Origin: Bacteroidetes bacterium SCGC AAA795-G10 | GTDB lineage: Bacteria > Bacteroidota > Bacteroidia > Flavobacteriales > Flavobacteriaceae | Assembly: GCA_003130815.1 (NCBI GenBank) | Contig: QFDA01000001.1 | Span: 510,131-574,130 of the forward strand | Length of the DNA: 64,000 nucleotides | Reading direction: 5' to 3' | Shown here: piece by piece, positions 35,271-44,318 of the stretch | Layout of the letters: every line of letters begins with the position of its first letter | Position numbering within the stretch: the stretch's first letter is position 1 | Program-made: the position numbers and the translations under genes | Notes under the pieces: model-generated | The model's input: only the letters and a program-made list of their open reading frames with translations | Told to the model about the DNA's origin: nothing | The model's database searches: none

Positions 35271-36788
35271 TCAATTCACCCTTTCTTTAATTTCCTTCAT
35301 CGATTTTATCATTTCTTGAACTTTTTCAGGATAGTCAGAAGCCAAATTTCTGAGCTGTTCTAAATCATCTGACAAATTATATAATTGGAAATCTTGACTA
35401 TTTGCAGTTTCATTTTTTACCCATTGATTTACAATTTTAGGCCCTTCGTACGGGGGTATCATAACCCAGTTTCCTTTTCTTAGAAATATTTTCCCAGATG
35501 CTTCCAAAACCAACTGATCTCTTCCCTTTTCCGATTTACCAAGAAAAGAATTTAATGTGTTTTGACTATCAAAACTAGGATTCTCAATACCAACCAAATT
35601 TGAAAAAGATCCCATAAAATCTAATTGGCAAACTAGAGCATCTGATACTCCCGGTGTAATCTTTCCTGGCCAACTTATTATAAAAGGTACCCTTGTCCCT
35701 CCTTCAAACATGCTATATTTTCCACCTCTTAAAAGACCAGATGGAGTGTGATCTCCAATTTTTTCTTCGGCTTCATCTTTATATCCGTCATCTAAAACTG
35801 GTCCATTATCACTAGAAAAAACTACCATCGTGTTTTCGGAAAGACCCAATTCATCTATTTTATCAAGGACCTGTCCTATTGCCCAGTCTGCTTCAAGGAT
35901 AGCATCTCCTCTTGGTCCCATTCCTGAGCTTCCAACAAAACGTGGGTGAGGTACACGAGGTACATGAGGTTGGTGTAGAGAATAGAAAAGAAAAAAAGGA
36001 TTGTCCTTATTTGATTCTATAAACTTTTTTGTCTTTACTAAAATTGTGTCTGACATGTTCTCATCTATGTATAAAGCAGATTTTCCACCTTTCATAAAGC
36101 CTATCCGCGAAATACCATTATGTATACTCATGTCGTGACCGTGACTTGGGAAAAGTTTTAATAACTGAGGGTTTTGTTTGCCCGTAGGCTCCCCAATAAA
36201 ATTTTCAGTATAACTTACTTTTAGTGGATCTTTTTTATCCAAATTTAAAACCTTATTATTCTCTAGATATACAGATGGTACTCTGTCATTAGTAGATGCA
36301 AGAATAAAGGAATAATCAAAGCCTATATCATTCGGTCCTGGAGATATCGATTGATTCCAGTCTAAATTTTCATCACCAAGACCCAAATGCCACTTCCCAA
36401 TTATTGCTGTTTTATAGTTAGCTTTTTTTAGTAAAGAGGGTAATGTTTCCTTTGATAAATCAAATAATAGTGGTGCATTACCAGGCAAAATTCGTGCTCT
36501 TTGATTTCTCCAAGGGTATTCTCCAGAGAGAATTGCATATCTACTGGGTGTGCATGTAGCTGAAGTTGAATATCCGTTAGTAAAACGAATGCCATTTTCA
36601 GAAATTCTATCAATATTAGGGGTAGATAAAGTGCCCACGCCATATGAACTAACATCTCCATATCCCAAATCATCCATGTAGATTAAAAGTATATTTGGAT
36701 TTTTTATTTCTTCTTGAGATTGTCTACAAGATTCTATCAAACTAACTAGAACAATAAGAAAACCATATTTTAAAATGGACAAATTCAT
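35271..36788 (-). CDS. Sulfatase (arylsulfatase family)
   Basis: ILLIYMDDLGYGDVSSYG and TCTPSRYAILSGEYPWR (CxPSR); VVFSSDNGPVLDDG. Confidence 0.94.
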   Translation of the reverse strand: MNLSILKYGFLIVLVSLIESCRQSQEEIKNPNILLIYMDDLGYGDVSSYGVGTLSTPNIDRISENGIRFTNGYSTSATCTPSRYAILSGEYPWRNQRARILPGNAPLLFDLSKETLPSLLKKANYKTAIIGKWHLGLGDENLDWNQSISPGPNDIGFDYSFILASTNDRVPSVYLENNKVLNLDKKDPLKVSYTENFIGEPTGKQNPQLLKLFPSHGHDMSIHNGISRIGFMKGGKSALYIDENMSDTILVKTKKFIESNKDNPFFLFYSLHQPHVPRVPHPRFVGSSGMGPRGDAILEADWAIGQVLDKIDELGLSENTMVVFSSDNGPVLDDGYKDEAEEKIGDHTPSGLLRGGKYSMFEGGTRVPFIISWPGKITPGVSDALVCQLDFMGSFSNLVGIENPSFDSQNTLNSFLGKSEKGRDQLVLEASGKIFLRKGNWVMIPPYEGPKIVNQWVKNETANSQDFQLYNLSDDLEQLRNLASDYPEKVQEMIKSMKEIKERVN

Positions 36789-36955
36789 ATACGTTATTTA
36801 GTACCTAAATATAATAATTAGTAGGCTGATTTAATAAGGGGGATCGGTTGTGGGGCAAAACAATAATTATTATCGAAGTGGTTTTTTAGAGTAGAGGATT
36901 TTTTCTCTATAGGAAATGATAAGGTAAAAATTTCCATTTTTTGTAAATTGCTAAA

Positions 36956-37615
36956 GTGAGAATACTCTTATTATTATCTTTAATACTCCTCCTATCATTA
37001 TCTTGTTCAGAAGAAAATAATGAAACTAGTATTTGTCCAGATGGTAATTGTTGGGTAAGACTTTATACAGATTTTGGTGAAGACTCTAATGGTTATCATA
37101 ATGTGACACCTGAATGGTTCTCAGAAACATCAGGAAGATTTAACCTTCATATTGAATCATCACCTACAGTTGGAAGGTGTCAATATAATGGTGTTACAGT
37201 TGTGAGTTCTAAACTTGATTCAAATACTTATTGGGAAGTACAAAGTGGTCTGTCTTTTACTTTTGGATTATACAATCCATTTGAAAGTTTATATACCCAA
37301 CAAGGAAATATCATAAAAGTAAGAGATACAACAGTTACAATTAATTATTTTCAAGGCGAAATAATTCCTGTAGTTCAAGAAAGTTCCATCAGTCATGATG
37401 TGAAAGATAAAATGAGTTGTTATGGTTGGGATAACCCAAAAAGTGGACCTACTCCTATAGAGACTGGTAATTGCATTTTGTATACAAAAAGAATTGTAGG
37501 TCCTTTAATTAGAGAAATGATAGGTGATACGATAAAAATATATTCTGAAACTTTCTTTGATTGTGGATTAAATTCAAAATCGGTAAGAGATTCAATTAGT
37601 GTAATCATAAAATAG
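36956..37615 (+). CDS. Putative lipoprotein, hypothetical
   Basis: GTG start; (M)RILLLLSLILLLSLSCSEEN lipobox; 219 aa. Confidence 0.55.
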   Translation: MRILLLLSLILLLSLSCSEENNETSICPDGNCWVRLYTDFGEDSNGYHNVTPEWFSETSGRFNLHIESSPTVGRCQYNGVTVVSSKLDSNTYWEVQSGLSFTFGLYNPFESLYTQQGNIIKVRDTTVTINYFQGEIIPVVQESSISHDVKDKMSCYGWDNPKSGPTPIETGNCILYTKRIVGPLIREMIGDTIKIYSETFFDCGLNSKSVRDSISVIIK

Positions 37616-37657
37616 AATTGACAGAATATTTTGTGCTAAGGACGATTTAAATTATTA

Positions 37658-37816
37658 CTATTTTTTTTTGTAAAGTTCAATAAATTTTTTAATCTCAGGA
37701 TCATTACTAAATGCGATCTTAGATTTACTAATTACTTCATTAATTTTGTTTTTAAAAGACTTTTCAATTATTGTTCTGGACATAGACTCAGGGGTAGCCT
37801 TATTTGCTAAAGACAT
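37658..37816 (-). CDS. Small ORF (52 aa) or 3' remnant of a longer gene
   Basis: Hand translation gives MSLANKATPESMSRTIIEKSFKNKINEVISKSKIAFSNDPEIKKFIELYKKK*; below the ORF-track cut-off; abuts the left 155-bp repeat. Confidence 0.3.
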   Translation of the reverse strand: MSLANKATPESMSRTIIEKSFKNKINEVISKSKIAFSNDPEIKKFIELYKKK

Positions 37817-37831
37817 TTAAGAGCCCATAGG

Positions 37832-37986
37832 GTATTTTAATTCATCAAGTTACTCTTCTTCTAATTGGTTAAATGGGATTCCTCTTTGGGATAAAAAAGA
37901 TGAAGAAGTTGGTCATGGATTAAAACCAAGTTGTCAAGTAAATTATAATTCTATAAAATTAATCTGATAGAAATTCTATAGCTACA
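37832..37986 (+). repeat. 155-bp direct repeat, left copy (3' end of the 43644 gene plus downstream)
   Basis: Matches 43985-44139 at constant offset 6153 with 4 mismatches (37844, 37847, 37965, 37979). Confidence 0.95.
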
Positions 37987-38645
37987 AAATAAATTAAACC
38001 GATTAAAAATAATATTGTACCGATTATTATCCAGTCATTTTTATTATTTTTTGAAATTACTTTTTTCTTATCCCTTAATGTCTTTTCAAGTTCAGTTACT
38101 AATAGTTCTATATTATGATTTGAACTATTTGATATTTTTAGTTTAGAAATACATTCTGAAGTTTTAGCTTCAAAAGCACTTGAGTCTTCTCTCCAACTGT
38201 TACTGGATGAGTTAATAGAATTCACACAATAAAGTCCAAACTCATAAATCTCATTCACACTACTAGGTATTGTAGTCGATAATACAATTTTAGCTATTTC
38301 TTGTTCATAGTTAAGATCATCAACATTCAATAAAGATATCTTCTGAGTCATTGTATTCAATAGTTCAGATTGTTTTCTTGAATTCAATTCATGTCCACAA
38401 CTTGGACAATTTAATTGGAATGATTTAACTGATTCTCCACAAGAGGGACATACTTTAATGTTTCCAACTTTTTCTTTGGTTTTGAGTTTTTTAGATTCAT
38501 GTAGTCTTCCATCAAGAATCATCTCAACCTCATCAGGATCCACATCAAATTTCTCAGCTTTTTTAATTATAACTGCTCTTTCCTTATCAGTTATTTCTCC
38601 ATCTGCAATTGCAAGTTCTATGAGTCTTTCTATCTCTGTATTCAT
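37959..38645 (-). CDS. TerB-like + zinc-ribbon + C-terminal TM protein (paralogue 1)
   Basis: MNTEIERLIELAIADGEITDKERAVIIKKAEKFDVDPDEVEMIL TerB-like; CPSCGESVKSFQLNCPSCG zinc ribbon; C-terminal hydrophobic helix. Confidence 0.75.
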   Translation of the reverse strand: MNTEIERLIELAIADGEITDKERAVIIKKAEKFDVDPDEVEMILDGRLHESKKLKTKEKVGNIKVCPSCGESVKSFQLNCPSCGHELNSRKQSELLNTMTQKISLLNVDDLNYEQEIAKIVLSTTIPSSVNEIYEFGLYCVNSINSSSNSWREDSSAFEAKTSECISKLKISNSSNHNIELLVTELEKTLRDKKKVISKNNKNDWIIIGTILFLIGLIYFVAIEFLSD

Positions 38646-38652
38646 AAATTTT

Positions 38653-39459
38653 TTAATATTCTTCTAGCAATTCTACTTTGTTTTTCAGATTTTTCACTCT
38701 ATAATTATGGATTGGTTTTATTATAAATATAAGGAGAAGTGATATTAAAAGTAGAACTCCTACTCCATACTCATAGTCAGAAATAAAATAAAAAACCCAT
38801 GTTGAAGCCAATGAAATAAAAAGTAAATACAGTGAAATTCTAGCAAATTGTTTTCTTTTCTTCAAATAAATTTCTTCGAAATAAAAGGACGTTTTAAATA
38901 AACTTTTTATGTTTTCCGATATCACTAAAATTTTTTTGTTTAATTCAGATTCTATCCCACTTTTGTTTGAAAAACTTATCTTTAAGATTATTTCTTTTGA
39001 TTTAAAATAAAGTACGTCATTAATGTACACCTGTTCAAATGAATTTGGACTTTCTATCACAAGACTTTTTAAAAACATCAACAGTTCAATAAGACTATTA
39101 ATATCTTTAGGAGTTGATAGATTTTTTATGGTGTCAACCAGGTTTTCAGAATTTATAATTTCATTCTTAAAATTGTTAACTACTTTACTTTGTATTTCAT
39201 TTTTAAAACTTGTTCCACAAGATTTGCAATAAGAATCGTACTGATACAATACGTCTCCACAATTTGAACATTTATAAAGATCCCCGTATTTTATTTTATT
39301 TTTATGTTCTTTGGACTTCTTTTCTTCTATAATTTTTTTAATCTCCTCAATATTTTCATCTAATTCTCTTGCTCGTGCAAAGATTAGTTTCTCCTCATCT
39401 GAGGAAATTTTACCATCTAATAAACATATATCAATAATTCTCTCTAAACTACCATTCAT
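38653..39459 (-). CDS. TerB-like + zinc-ribbon + TM protein (paralogue 2)
   Basis: ERIIDICLLDGKISSDEEKLIFARARELDENIEEI; CSNCGDVLYQYDSYCKSCG; two C-terminal TM segments. Confidence 0.72.
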   Translation of the reverse strand: MNGSLERIIDICLLDGKISSDEEKLIFARARELDENIEEIKKIIEEKKSKEHKNKIKYGDLYKCSNCGDVLYQYDSYCKSCGTSFKNEIQSKVVNNFKNEIINSENLVDTIKNLSTPKDINSLIELLMFLKSLVIESPNSFEQVYINDVLYFKSKEIILKISFSNKSGIESELNKKILVISENIKSLFKTSFYFEEIYLKKRKQFARISLYLLFISLASTWVFYFISDYEYGVGVLLLISLLLIFIIKPIHNYRVKNLKNKVELLEEY

Positions 39460-40342
39460 TTTTTATCATTCTAGTTAGTTTGTATTGGTAGATTAATCCA
39501 ACAATTGATAAATGCGTCTTTTTATCTAGATGTTTCATGAAATTATTCCCCCTTTTTATGTCAATAAATCCTTTTATAATCAAAATTGGAATTATTTGAA
39601 TAATTGATATATAAATTACTCCTAACAATTCCTCAGATATAGCCATTTTAAGCTCGGGTTTAGACATAATGAAAAGAATAATTGGAATAAGAATTACTGA
39701 AATCATTATTTGATTTAAATGTTTATTTCTTTTCATAATGCTTTTTTTTAAAAAGCGGGTTGTCATATAGTCAGTTTTTGAATTTTCTTTAAACTCTTCT
39801 ATGATTAAATCTAAAAAAGATAATCTCGAATCGTTTAATTTGATTAATTCAATTTTATCAATTATTCTACTGGAAAACTTTTGTAATTCATTATTAACTT
39901 GGGCTTGAAAAATTGACGGTTTTTTAAAAACTAGATTTTCTGAATTAACAAAGAGTTCTATTAAAGTTTGTGTGTCATTGGGAAATTTAAAACTTTGTAT
40001 AAATTTTATGACATCAGTAATATTCTTGTTTTTTACAACTTCGAAAAATTTGGAATTAAATTTTTGTATTTCGGTTGATGCAGATACATTCGAAAAATAA
40101 ATTCCACAATCTTTACATTTAACACTAAATAGTTTTATATCAGATCCGCAAGAAGGACATGACTTTATTGATGAGGATTTTTTAGAAATTTTGGAAGAAA
40201 TTTTATTTTCTATGTATAATGAAAGTTCGTCTCTATTAAATCCCATTTCTTCCCCTTTTGAAAGGATTTTATTTTTCTGTTCTAATGATAAACTCTCCAG
40301 ATCAGGAAAATCAACTAAAATTTTCTCAAATTCTCTAATCAT
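39449..40342 (-). CDS. Zinc-ribbon + TM protein (paralogue 3, divergent N-terminus)
   Basis: LEQKNKILSKGEEMGFNRDELSLYIENK; CPSCGSDIKLFSVKCKDCG; two C-terminal TM segments; overlaps paralogue 2 by 11 nt. Confidence 0.68.
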   Translation of the reverse strand: MIREFEKILVDFPDLESLSLEQKNKILSKGEEMGFNRDELSLYIENKISSKISKKSSSIKSCPSCGSDIKLFSVKCKDCGIYFSNVSASTEIQKFNSKFFEVVKNKNITDVIKFIQSFKFPNDTQTLIELFVNSENLVFKKPSIFQAQVNNELQKFSSRIIDKIELIKLNDSRLSFLDLIIEEFKENSKTDYMTTRFLKKSIMKRNKHLNQIMISVILIPIILFIMSKPELKMAISEELLGVIYISIIQIIPILIIKGFIDIKRGNNFMKHLDKKTHLSIVGLIYQYKLTRMIKNEW

Positions 40343-40674
40343 AAATCACTTTTGTTTAGACTGTATGTGATTAACAAGAATACTGATAATAAAATTCCTG
40401 AAAAAAGCACGTATGTATTATCTCCAAAAAATTTATTCAGTTTTAAAAAAGATAGAATGATCATAACTAAATAGAAAAAAAACGAGATGATTCTTGTATT
40501 GACAAGGGTTCTGGAGTTTTTACTTGTATAAATTAGAGAGGGAACTAGAATTGAAATTGATATAATTGAAAAACCAATAACAAGAATTAAATCTTTACTT
40601 TCATTATAAAGATAAAATCCAAGAGTTAATGATAATATAATACCTATAAAGGTTAAAGGTAGATTAAATCTCAT
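40339..40674 (-). CDS. Small multi-pass membrane protein
   Basis: About 4 hydrophobic segments; start re-assigned to MRFNLPLTF giving a 4-nt overlap with the upstream gene. Confidence 0.6.
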   Translation of the reverse strand: MRFNLPLTFIGIILSLTLGFYLYNESKDLILVIGFSIISISILVPSLIYTSKNSRTLVNTRIISFFFYLVMIILSFLKLNKFFGDNTYVLFSGILLSVFLLITYSLNKSDL

Positions 40675-40979
40675 AGTGAAATATCCTTTATTTTTGACCA
40701 TCCACTCATTCCATCACACCAAATCAGGTTTTCTTCATTCAAATCACCATTATTAAGGTGACTCATAATTTGATTTTTAGATAATGGCCCTTGAGGGATA
40801 TCATTTAATACAACATGATATTGTTTATCTTTAATTATAGGAACATCAGTGTTTTTAAATTGAGGAGTTTGCATTTGGCTCATACTTTGATTCATAATAC
40901 TCATCATCTGTTGTGCCATTGACATCCCTATCCCAAATTCTACTAACTTGTCAATAGAGTTAAACATATTATTATCCAT
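40671..40979 (-). CDS. GYF_2-domain protein
   Basis: YHVVLNDIPQGPLSKNQIMSHLNNGDLNEENLIWCDGMSGWSKIKDI. Confidence 0.75.
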   Translation of the reverse strand: MDNNMFNSIDKLVEFGIGMSMAQQMMSIMNQSMSQMQTPQFKNTDVPIIKDKQYHVVLNDIPQGPLSKNQIMSHLNNGDLNEENLIWCDGMSGWSKIKDISL

Positions 40980-40983
40980 AATT

Positions 40984-42408
40984 TTACTTTTTTGGAGGTG
41001 GGGGTGGGGGCGGCGTTGATTTGTTCGGTTGGCTTTTTGACCCCAATACTTCTTTCAAATCAAGAATGTTTGAAGCTTCACTCCAATCATTCATTCCCTC
41101 TGTCCACACCATTGATTTATTATTAAAAAGATTATTTTGTTTTAATTGATTTAACTGTGATTTATTAAAAGGGCCGGTCTTTTCTCCGTCAGCTGCTACA
41201 TAATACAATTTTTGTTGAGGTGTTGGTGGTGGCCCTCCTTGATTTGAATTTGGATCCATAGAATTGCCCATTTGATTCATCATATTTGCCATTTGGTTAC
41301 CCATAGCTCCTCCCATCATCATTCCAGTCATCATCCCTGCTGGATTCATTGAACCATCTCCTCCTCCTCCTAAATTCATATTCCCCATTTGGCCTAAACT
41401 TTCACCTGCTGTTTTAAGTACTTCTTTCTGAGCCTCAGTTAGTATATTAAGTTTATGAGTTTCAAAATTTGCAGATTCCGTTTGAAGTTTCTGAGCTCTT
41501 TGCATTTCCTCTCTTTGAACCTCTAATGTTTTTTCAAGGTTTTCAGAATTGATTCTTTGTTGATCTTGTAAATTTTTGATATTCACATCAGATTGAGCTT
41601 GAAGAGTATCAATTTCAACATCTGTTTGAGTTTGTACTTTTCTCTCAGTAATATCAGCTGTTAACGATCTTAATTTTCGATATGCTTCGCTTTCTTTATC
41701 AATATCAATCAGATCTATATTTAACATATTAAATTTTATTCCGAAGAGTTTTTCCAATTCACCAACAGTTTTACTCTTAACCTCATCGTTTATTTCATCA
41801 AGTTGAGTTTCAATTTGTACCACAGGGATATTATTTTTTTTAGGAACATTTATAACAGTCGTTTTGATATACTTGTTAATTGAAGGTCTCATTTTCTCTA
41901 TCATTTGTTCTGGAGAAATGTCTATCAACCTGTGAATTTTTATAAATTCTTTAGGATCATCAATTTGTGATAGTAACTGATATTTTACTGCACATTGAAC
42001 AGGGAAATCAATGTATCTTGGATCAAATACATCGAAATATGGAACTCTTCCTGAAAATTCAATTATAGGACTTAAATTAATGAAATATACTTCTGCTGGA
42101 AAGGGAGTCCCTCCTGCGTAAGCCATCCCAACTATTCCAGCAATTATTGGTAGGTTGGCCGTTTTAAGAATATCATCATAAGGTCCTTCAAGGAAATCTT
42201 GTACAGTTCCGTCTTTTTGTTTGTAAACGAAAACCGCCATTTCACCGTCTTTAACCCTAAGGGAACTACCAAACCTTATATTGTTTTCTTTTTTAGTAGA
42301 ATTTGCTTCATTTCCTTTTGGTCTCCATTTCCAGACCAAATAGTTTTCTTCATCACATCTGATGGAATCCATGATCCCACCTTCTTTTTTACTGTTAAAT
42401 AATCCCAT
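40984..42408 (-). CDS. SPFH-domain (YdjI/virion-core-like, Band_7_1) protein with C-terminal GYF_2 domain
   Basis: GSSLRVKDGEMAVFVYKQKDGTVQDFLEGPYDDILKTANLPIIAGIVGMAYAGGTPFPAEVYFINL...; C-terminal YYVAADGEKTGPFNKSQLNQLKQNNLFNNKSMVWTEGMNDWSEASNI. Confidence 0.85.
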   Translation of the reverse strand: MGLFNSKKEGGIMDSIRCDEENYLVWKWRPKGNEANSTKKENNIRFGSSLRVKDGEMAVFVYKQKDGTVQDFLEGPYDDILKTANLPIIAGIVGMAYAGGTPFPAEVYFINLSPIIEFSGRVPYFDVFDPRYIDFPVQCAVKYQLLSQIDDPKEFIKIHRLIDISPEQMIEKMRPSINKYIKTTVINVPKKNNIPVVQIETQLDEINDEVKSKTVGELEKLFGIKFNMLNIDLIDIDKESEAYRKLRSLTADITERKVQTQTDVEIDTLQAQSDVNIKNLQDQQRINSENLEKTLEVQREEMQRAQKLQTESANFETHKLNILTEAQKEVLKTAGESLGQMGNMNLGGGGDGSMNPAGMMTGMMMGGAMGNQMANMMNQMGNSMDPNSNQGGPPPTPQQKLYYVAADGEKTGPFNKSQLNQLKQNNLFNNKSMVWTEGMNDWSEASNILDLKEVLGSKSQPNKSTPPPPPPPKK

Positions 42409-42495
42409 GTTGTTTTAAATATTTTATATAAAAATTATTATTATTAATCAATTTAAATATGACTAAATTTAAGAATTTTATAATTATTGTATAAA

Positions 42496-42945
42496 GTGAA
42501 GATATTATATGTAGATCTTGATGGAGTAGTTGCTGATTTTGAAAAAGGGAAAAATAATCACCCTCTTTGTAATGTTTCACCATACAAGAGAAGACCTGAT
42601 AAATTACCTGGAATATATGAGAATTTAGATCCGATTAATGGAGCGATCGAATCCGTTAATCTACTTTTGCTAAGCACCAAATTTGATGTTTATTTTCTTT
42701 CAACTGCTCCATGGGATAACCCTAATGCATGGACCCATAAAAGGCTTTGGATTACAAAATATTTTGATGAAAAATTAATTCGAAAAAGATTAATACTATG
42801 TCATCATAAACAACTCATGATTGGAGATTATCTAATCGATGATAGAAGGTTTAATGGAGCTTCGGAATTTAAGGGAGATTGGATTCATTATGGAAGTGAA
42901 AATTTTCCAAATTGGAAAAGTGTTTTAAATTACTTGGGTTTATAG
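42496..42945 (+). CDS. 5'(3')-deoxyribonucleotidase-like HAD protein (NT5C family)
   Basis: GTG start; ILYVDLDGVVADFEKG, STAPWDNPNAWTHKRLWI, LIDDRRFNGASEFKGDWIHYG. Confidence 0.8.
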   Translation: MKILYVDLDGVVADFEKGKNNHPLCNVSPYKRRPDKLPGIYENLDPINGAIESVNLLLLSTKFDVYFLSTAPWDNPNAWTHKRLWITKYFDEKLIRKRLILCHHKQLMIGDYLIDDRRFNGASEFKGDWIHYGSENFPNWKSVLNYLGL

Positions 42946-43370
42946 TGTATTTTGATTCAATAATCTTAAGTGAATTATTAGACCAAATTATTGGACTTTA
43001 CTTTATAAATCATACGTTTAGTTTAAAAGGCAGTTTAGAATGGTATCCTATTACTGAAAAACAAAAAGAAAGGCATTTTAAAAAGTTTGGAAAAGAATTA
43101 AAACCTCAAAGGAGAAGATATAAAATAAAGGAGGTTTTTTGGGAAGGAAAAAAGGTGGATGATAAAGGAGGTTATAGTTCATCCCACCATCATGTAGTTA
43201 TTAGTGATATTGAAGATCACGGTGTTTTTTATGTTATGAATGACCATAAAGTAGGAAATATGGGTCAAACATTTAGGTATAAATTTCAAATAAAAGACTT
43301 TCAAAAATCACTGAATCTTTCTGATTTAAATATTGAATTGTTAGATAAGACGATGACAATGATTCGGTAA
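42912..43370 (+). CDS. Hypothetical protein
   Basis: 152-aa ORF overlapping the end of the previous gene; true start uncertain. Confidence 0.4.
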   Translation: MEKCFKLLGFIVYFDSIILSELLDQIIGLYFINHTFSLKGSLEWYPITEKQKERHFKKFGKELKPQRRRYKIKEVFWEGKKVDDKGGYSSSHHHVVISDIEDHGVFYVMNDHKVGNMGQTFRYKFQIKDFQKSLNLSDLNIELLDKTMTMIR

Positions 43371-43573
43371 TTTTTATTGAGGTAAAAAATCTATTCGCCT
43401 TTCATGATCAAATCTGTAAAATCAAATAGGATTTATTAATGCCTGTCCCTTTCCAAATTCAAAGTTTTATGTAGATTAATTTTCAATTAGCTATATAACT
43501 GTGTAAATAAAAATTCATCTCTTTTAGTTGTTGTTAAGTGCCTTTTCAAAAAATGACTGATTTTAAAATCATA

Positions 43574-43581
43574 TAACTTTG
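43574..43581 (+). promoter_or_regulatory. Candidate Bacteroidota -7 element (TAnnTTTG)
   Basis: TAACTTTG about 60 nt upstream of the 43644 ORF; no clear -33 element checked. Confidence 0.3.
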
Positions 43582-43643
43582 TTAGGTAATAAAAGGATGA
43601 TATAAAATCCCTACTTAAATCCTAAAATTTTTTAAATTTATTA

Positions 43644-44123
43644 ATGAACTTCAACAGATTAATAAAGGATTCAAAAAAAGGATTAAAAAGAAAAATTTCA
43701 TCGAGAAGGGAAAAAACGTCAGTATCAGTTGAGGAATTCTTTAATCTTTCCGAAAAGTATTTCAAACAGAATAATGAGGGTGAAAACCTTATCATTAAAT
43801 ATGATTCAAAAGATAAAGAGATACTTGTATTTATTTTGAGGTGGTATTATAACTTATGGATTGATATTAATGAAAAATCAATTGAGGTTTACTCTTCTTT
43901 TCCAAAAGAATTTGAAATTATTAGTGAGGTCAATAAATTAAATCATCCTCACACTCCAAAAACTTTTAAAAAAGGAACTAAAATGTATTTTAATTCGTCT
44001 AGTTACTCTTCTTCTAATTGGTTAAATGGGATTCCTCTTTGGGATAAAAAAGATGAAGAAGTTGGTCATGGATTAAAACCAAGTTGTCAAGTAAATTATA
44101 ATTCTATAAAATTAATCAGATAG
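43644..44123 (+). CDS. Hypothetical protein (159 aa) whose 3' end is duplicated at 37.8 kb
   Basis: ORF; C-terminal FNSSSYSSSNWLNGIPLWDKKDEEVGHGLKPSCQVNYNSIKLIR is shared with the fragment at 37832-37967. Confidence 0.55.
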   Translation: MNFNRLIKDSKKGLKRKISSRREKTSVSVEEFFNLSEKYFKQNNEGENLIIKYDSKDKEILVFILRWYYNLWIDINEKSIEVYSSFPKEFEIISEVNKLNHPHTPKTFKKGTKMYFNSSSYSSSNWLNGIPLWDKKDEEVGHGLKPSCQVNYNSIKLIR

Positions 44124-44139
44124 AAATTCTACAGCTACA
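43985..44139 (+). repeat. 155-bp direct repeat, right copy
   Basis: See left copy at 37832-37986. Confidence 0.95.
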
Positions 44140-44152
44140 TTAAATACTTAAA

Positions 44153-44193
44153 AAACCCCTAAACCTTTGTTTTATAAAGGATTAGAGGTTTTT
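44153..44193. terminator. Terminator-like hairpin next to a tRNA 3'-end remnant
   Basis: AACCCCTAAACCTTT...AAAGGATTAGAGGTTTTT imperfect long stem with flanking A/T tracts. Confidence 0.55.
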
Positions 44194-44210
44194 GTTGGTG
44201 GTCCCACCTG
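44192..44210 (-). pseudogene. tRNA 3'-end remnant (att-like), copy of the end of the tRNA at 49951
   Basis: TTGTTGGTGGTCCCACCTG is identical to 49947-49965 (19 bp), covering CCA, acceptor 3' strand and start of the T stem; similarity decays afterwards. Confidence 0.6.
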
Positions 44211-44318
44211 TCCCAGAATCAGGGTTATATATTTACTGATTATCAAATAGTTAGGTGTTTAAGGTGGTTCGAAGTTCGAACCAACCGAAAAATCATGATT
44301 TTTTGACTTTACCCTAGT

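Noticed and set aside
37832-44139. Whether the 155-bp repeats are an IS or transposon terminal repeat
   Set aside because: They are direct, contain the coding 3' end of a hypothetical gene and have no inverted termini or transposase; treated as a segmental duplication or recombination scar.
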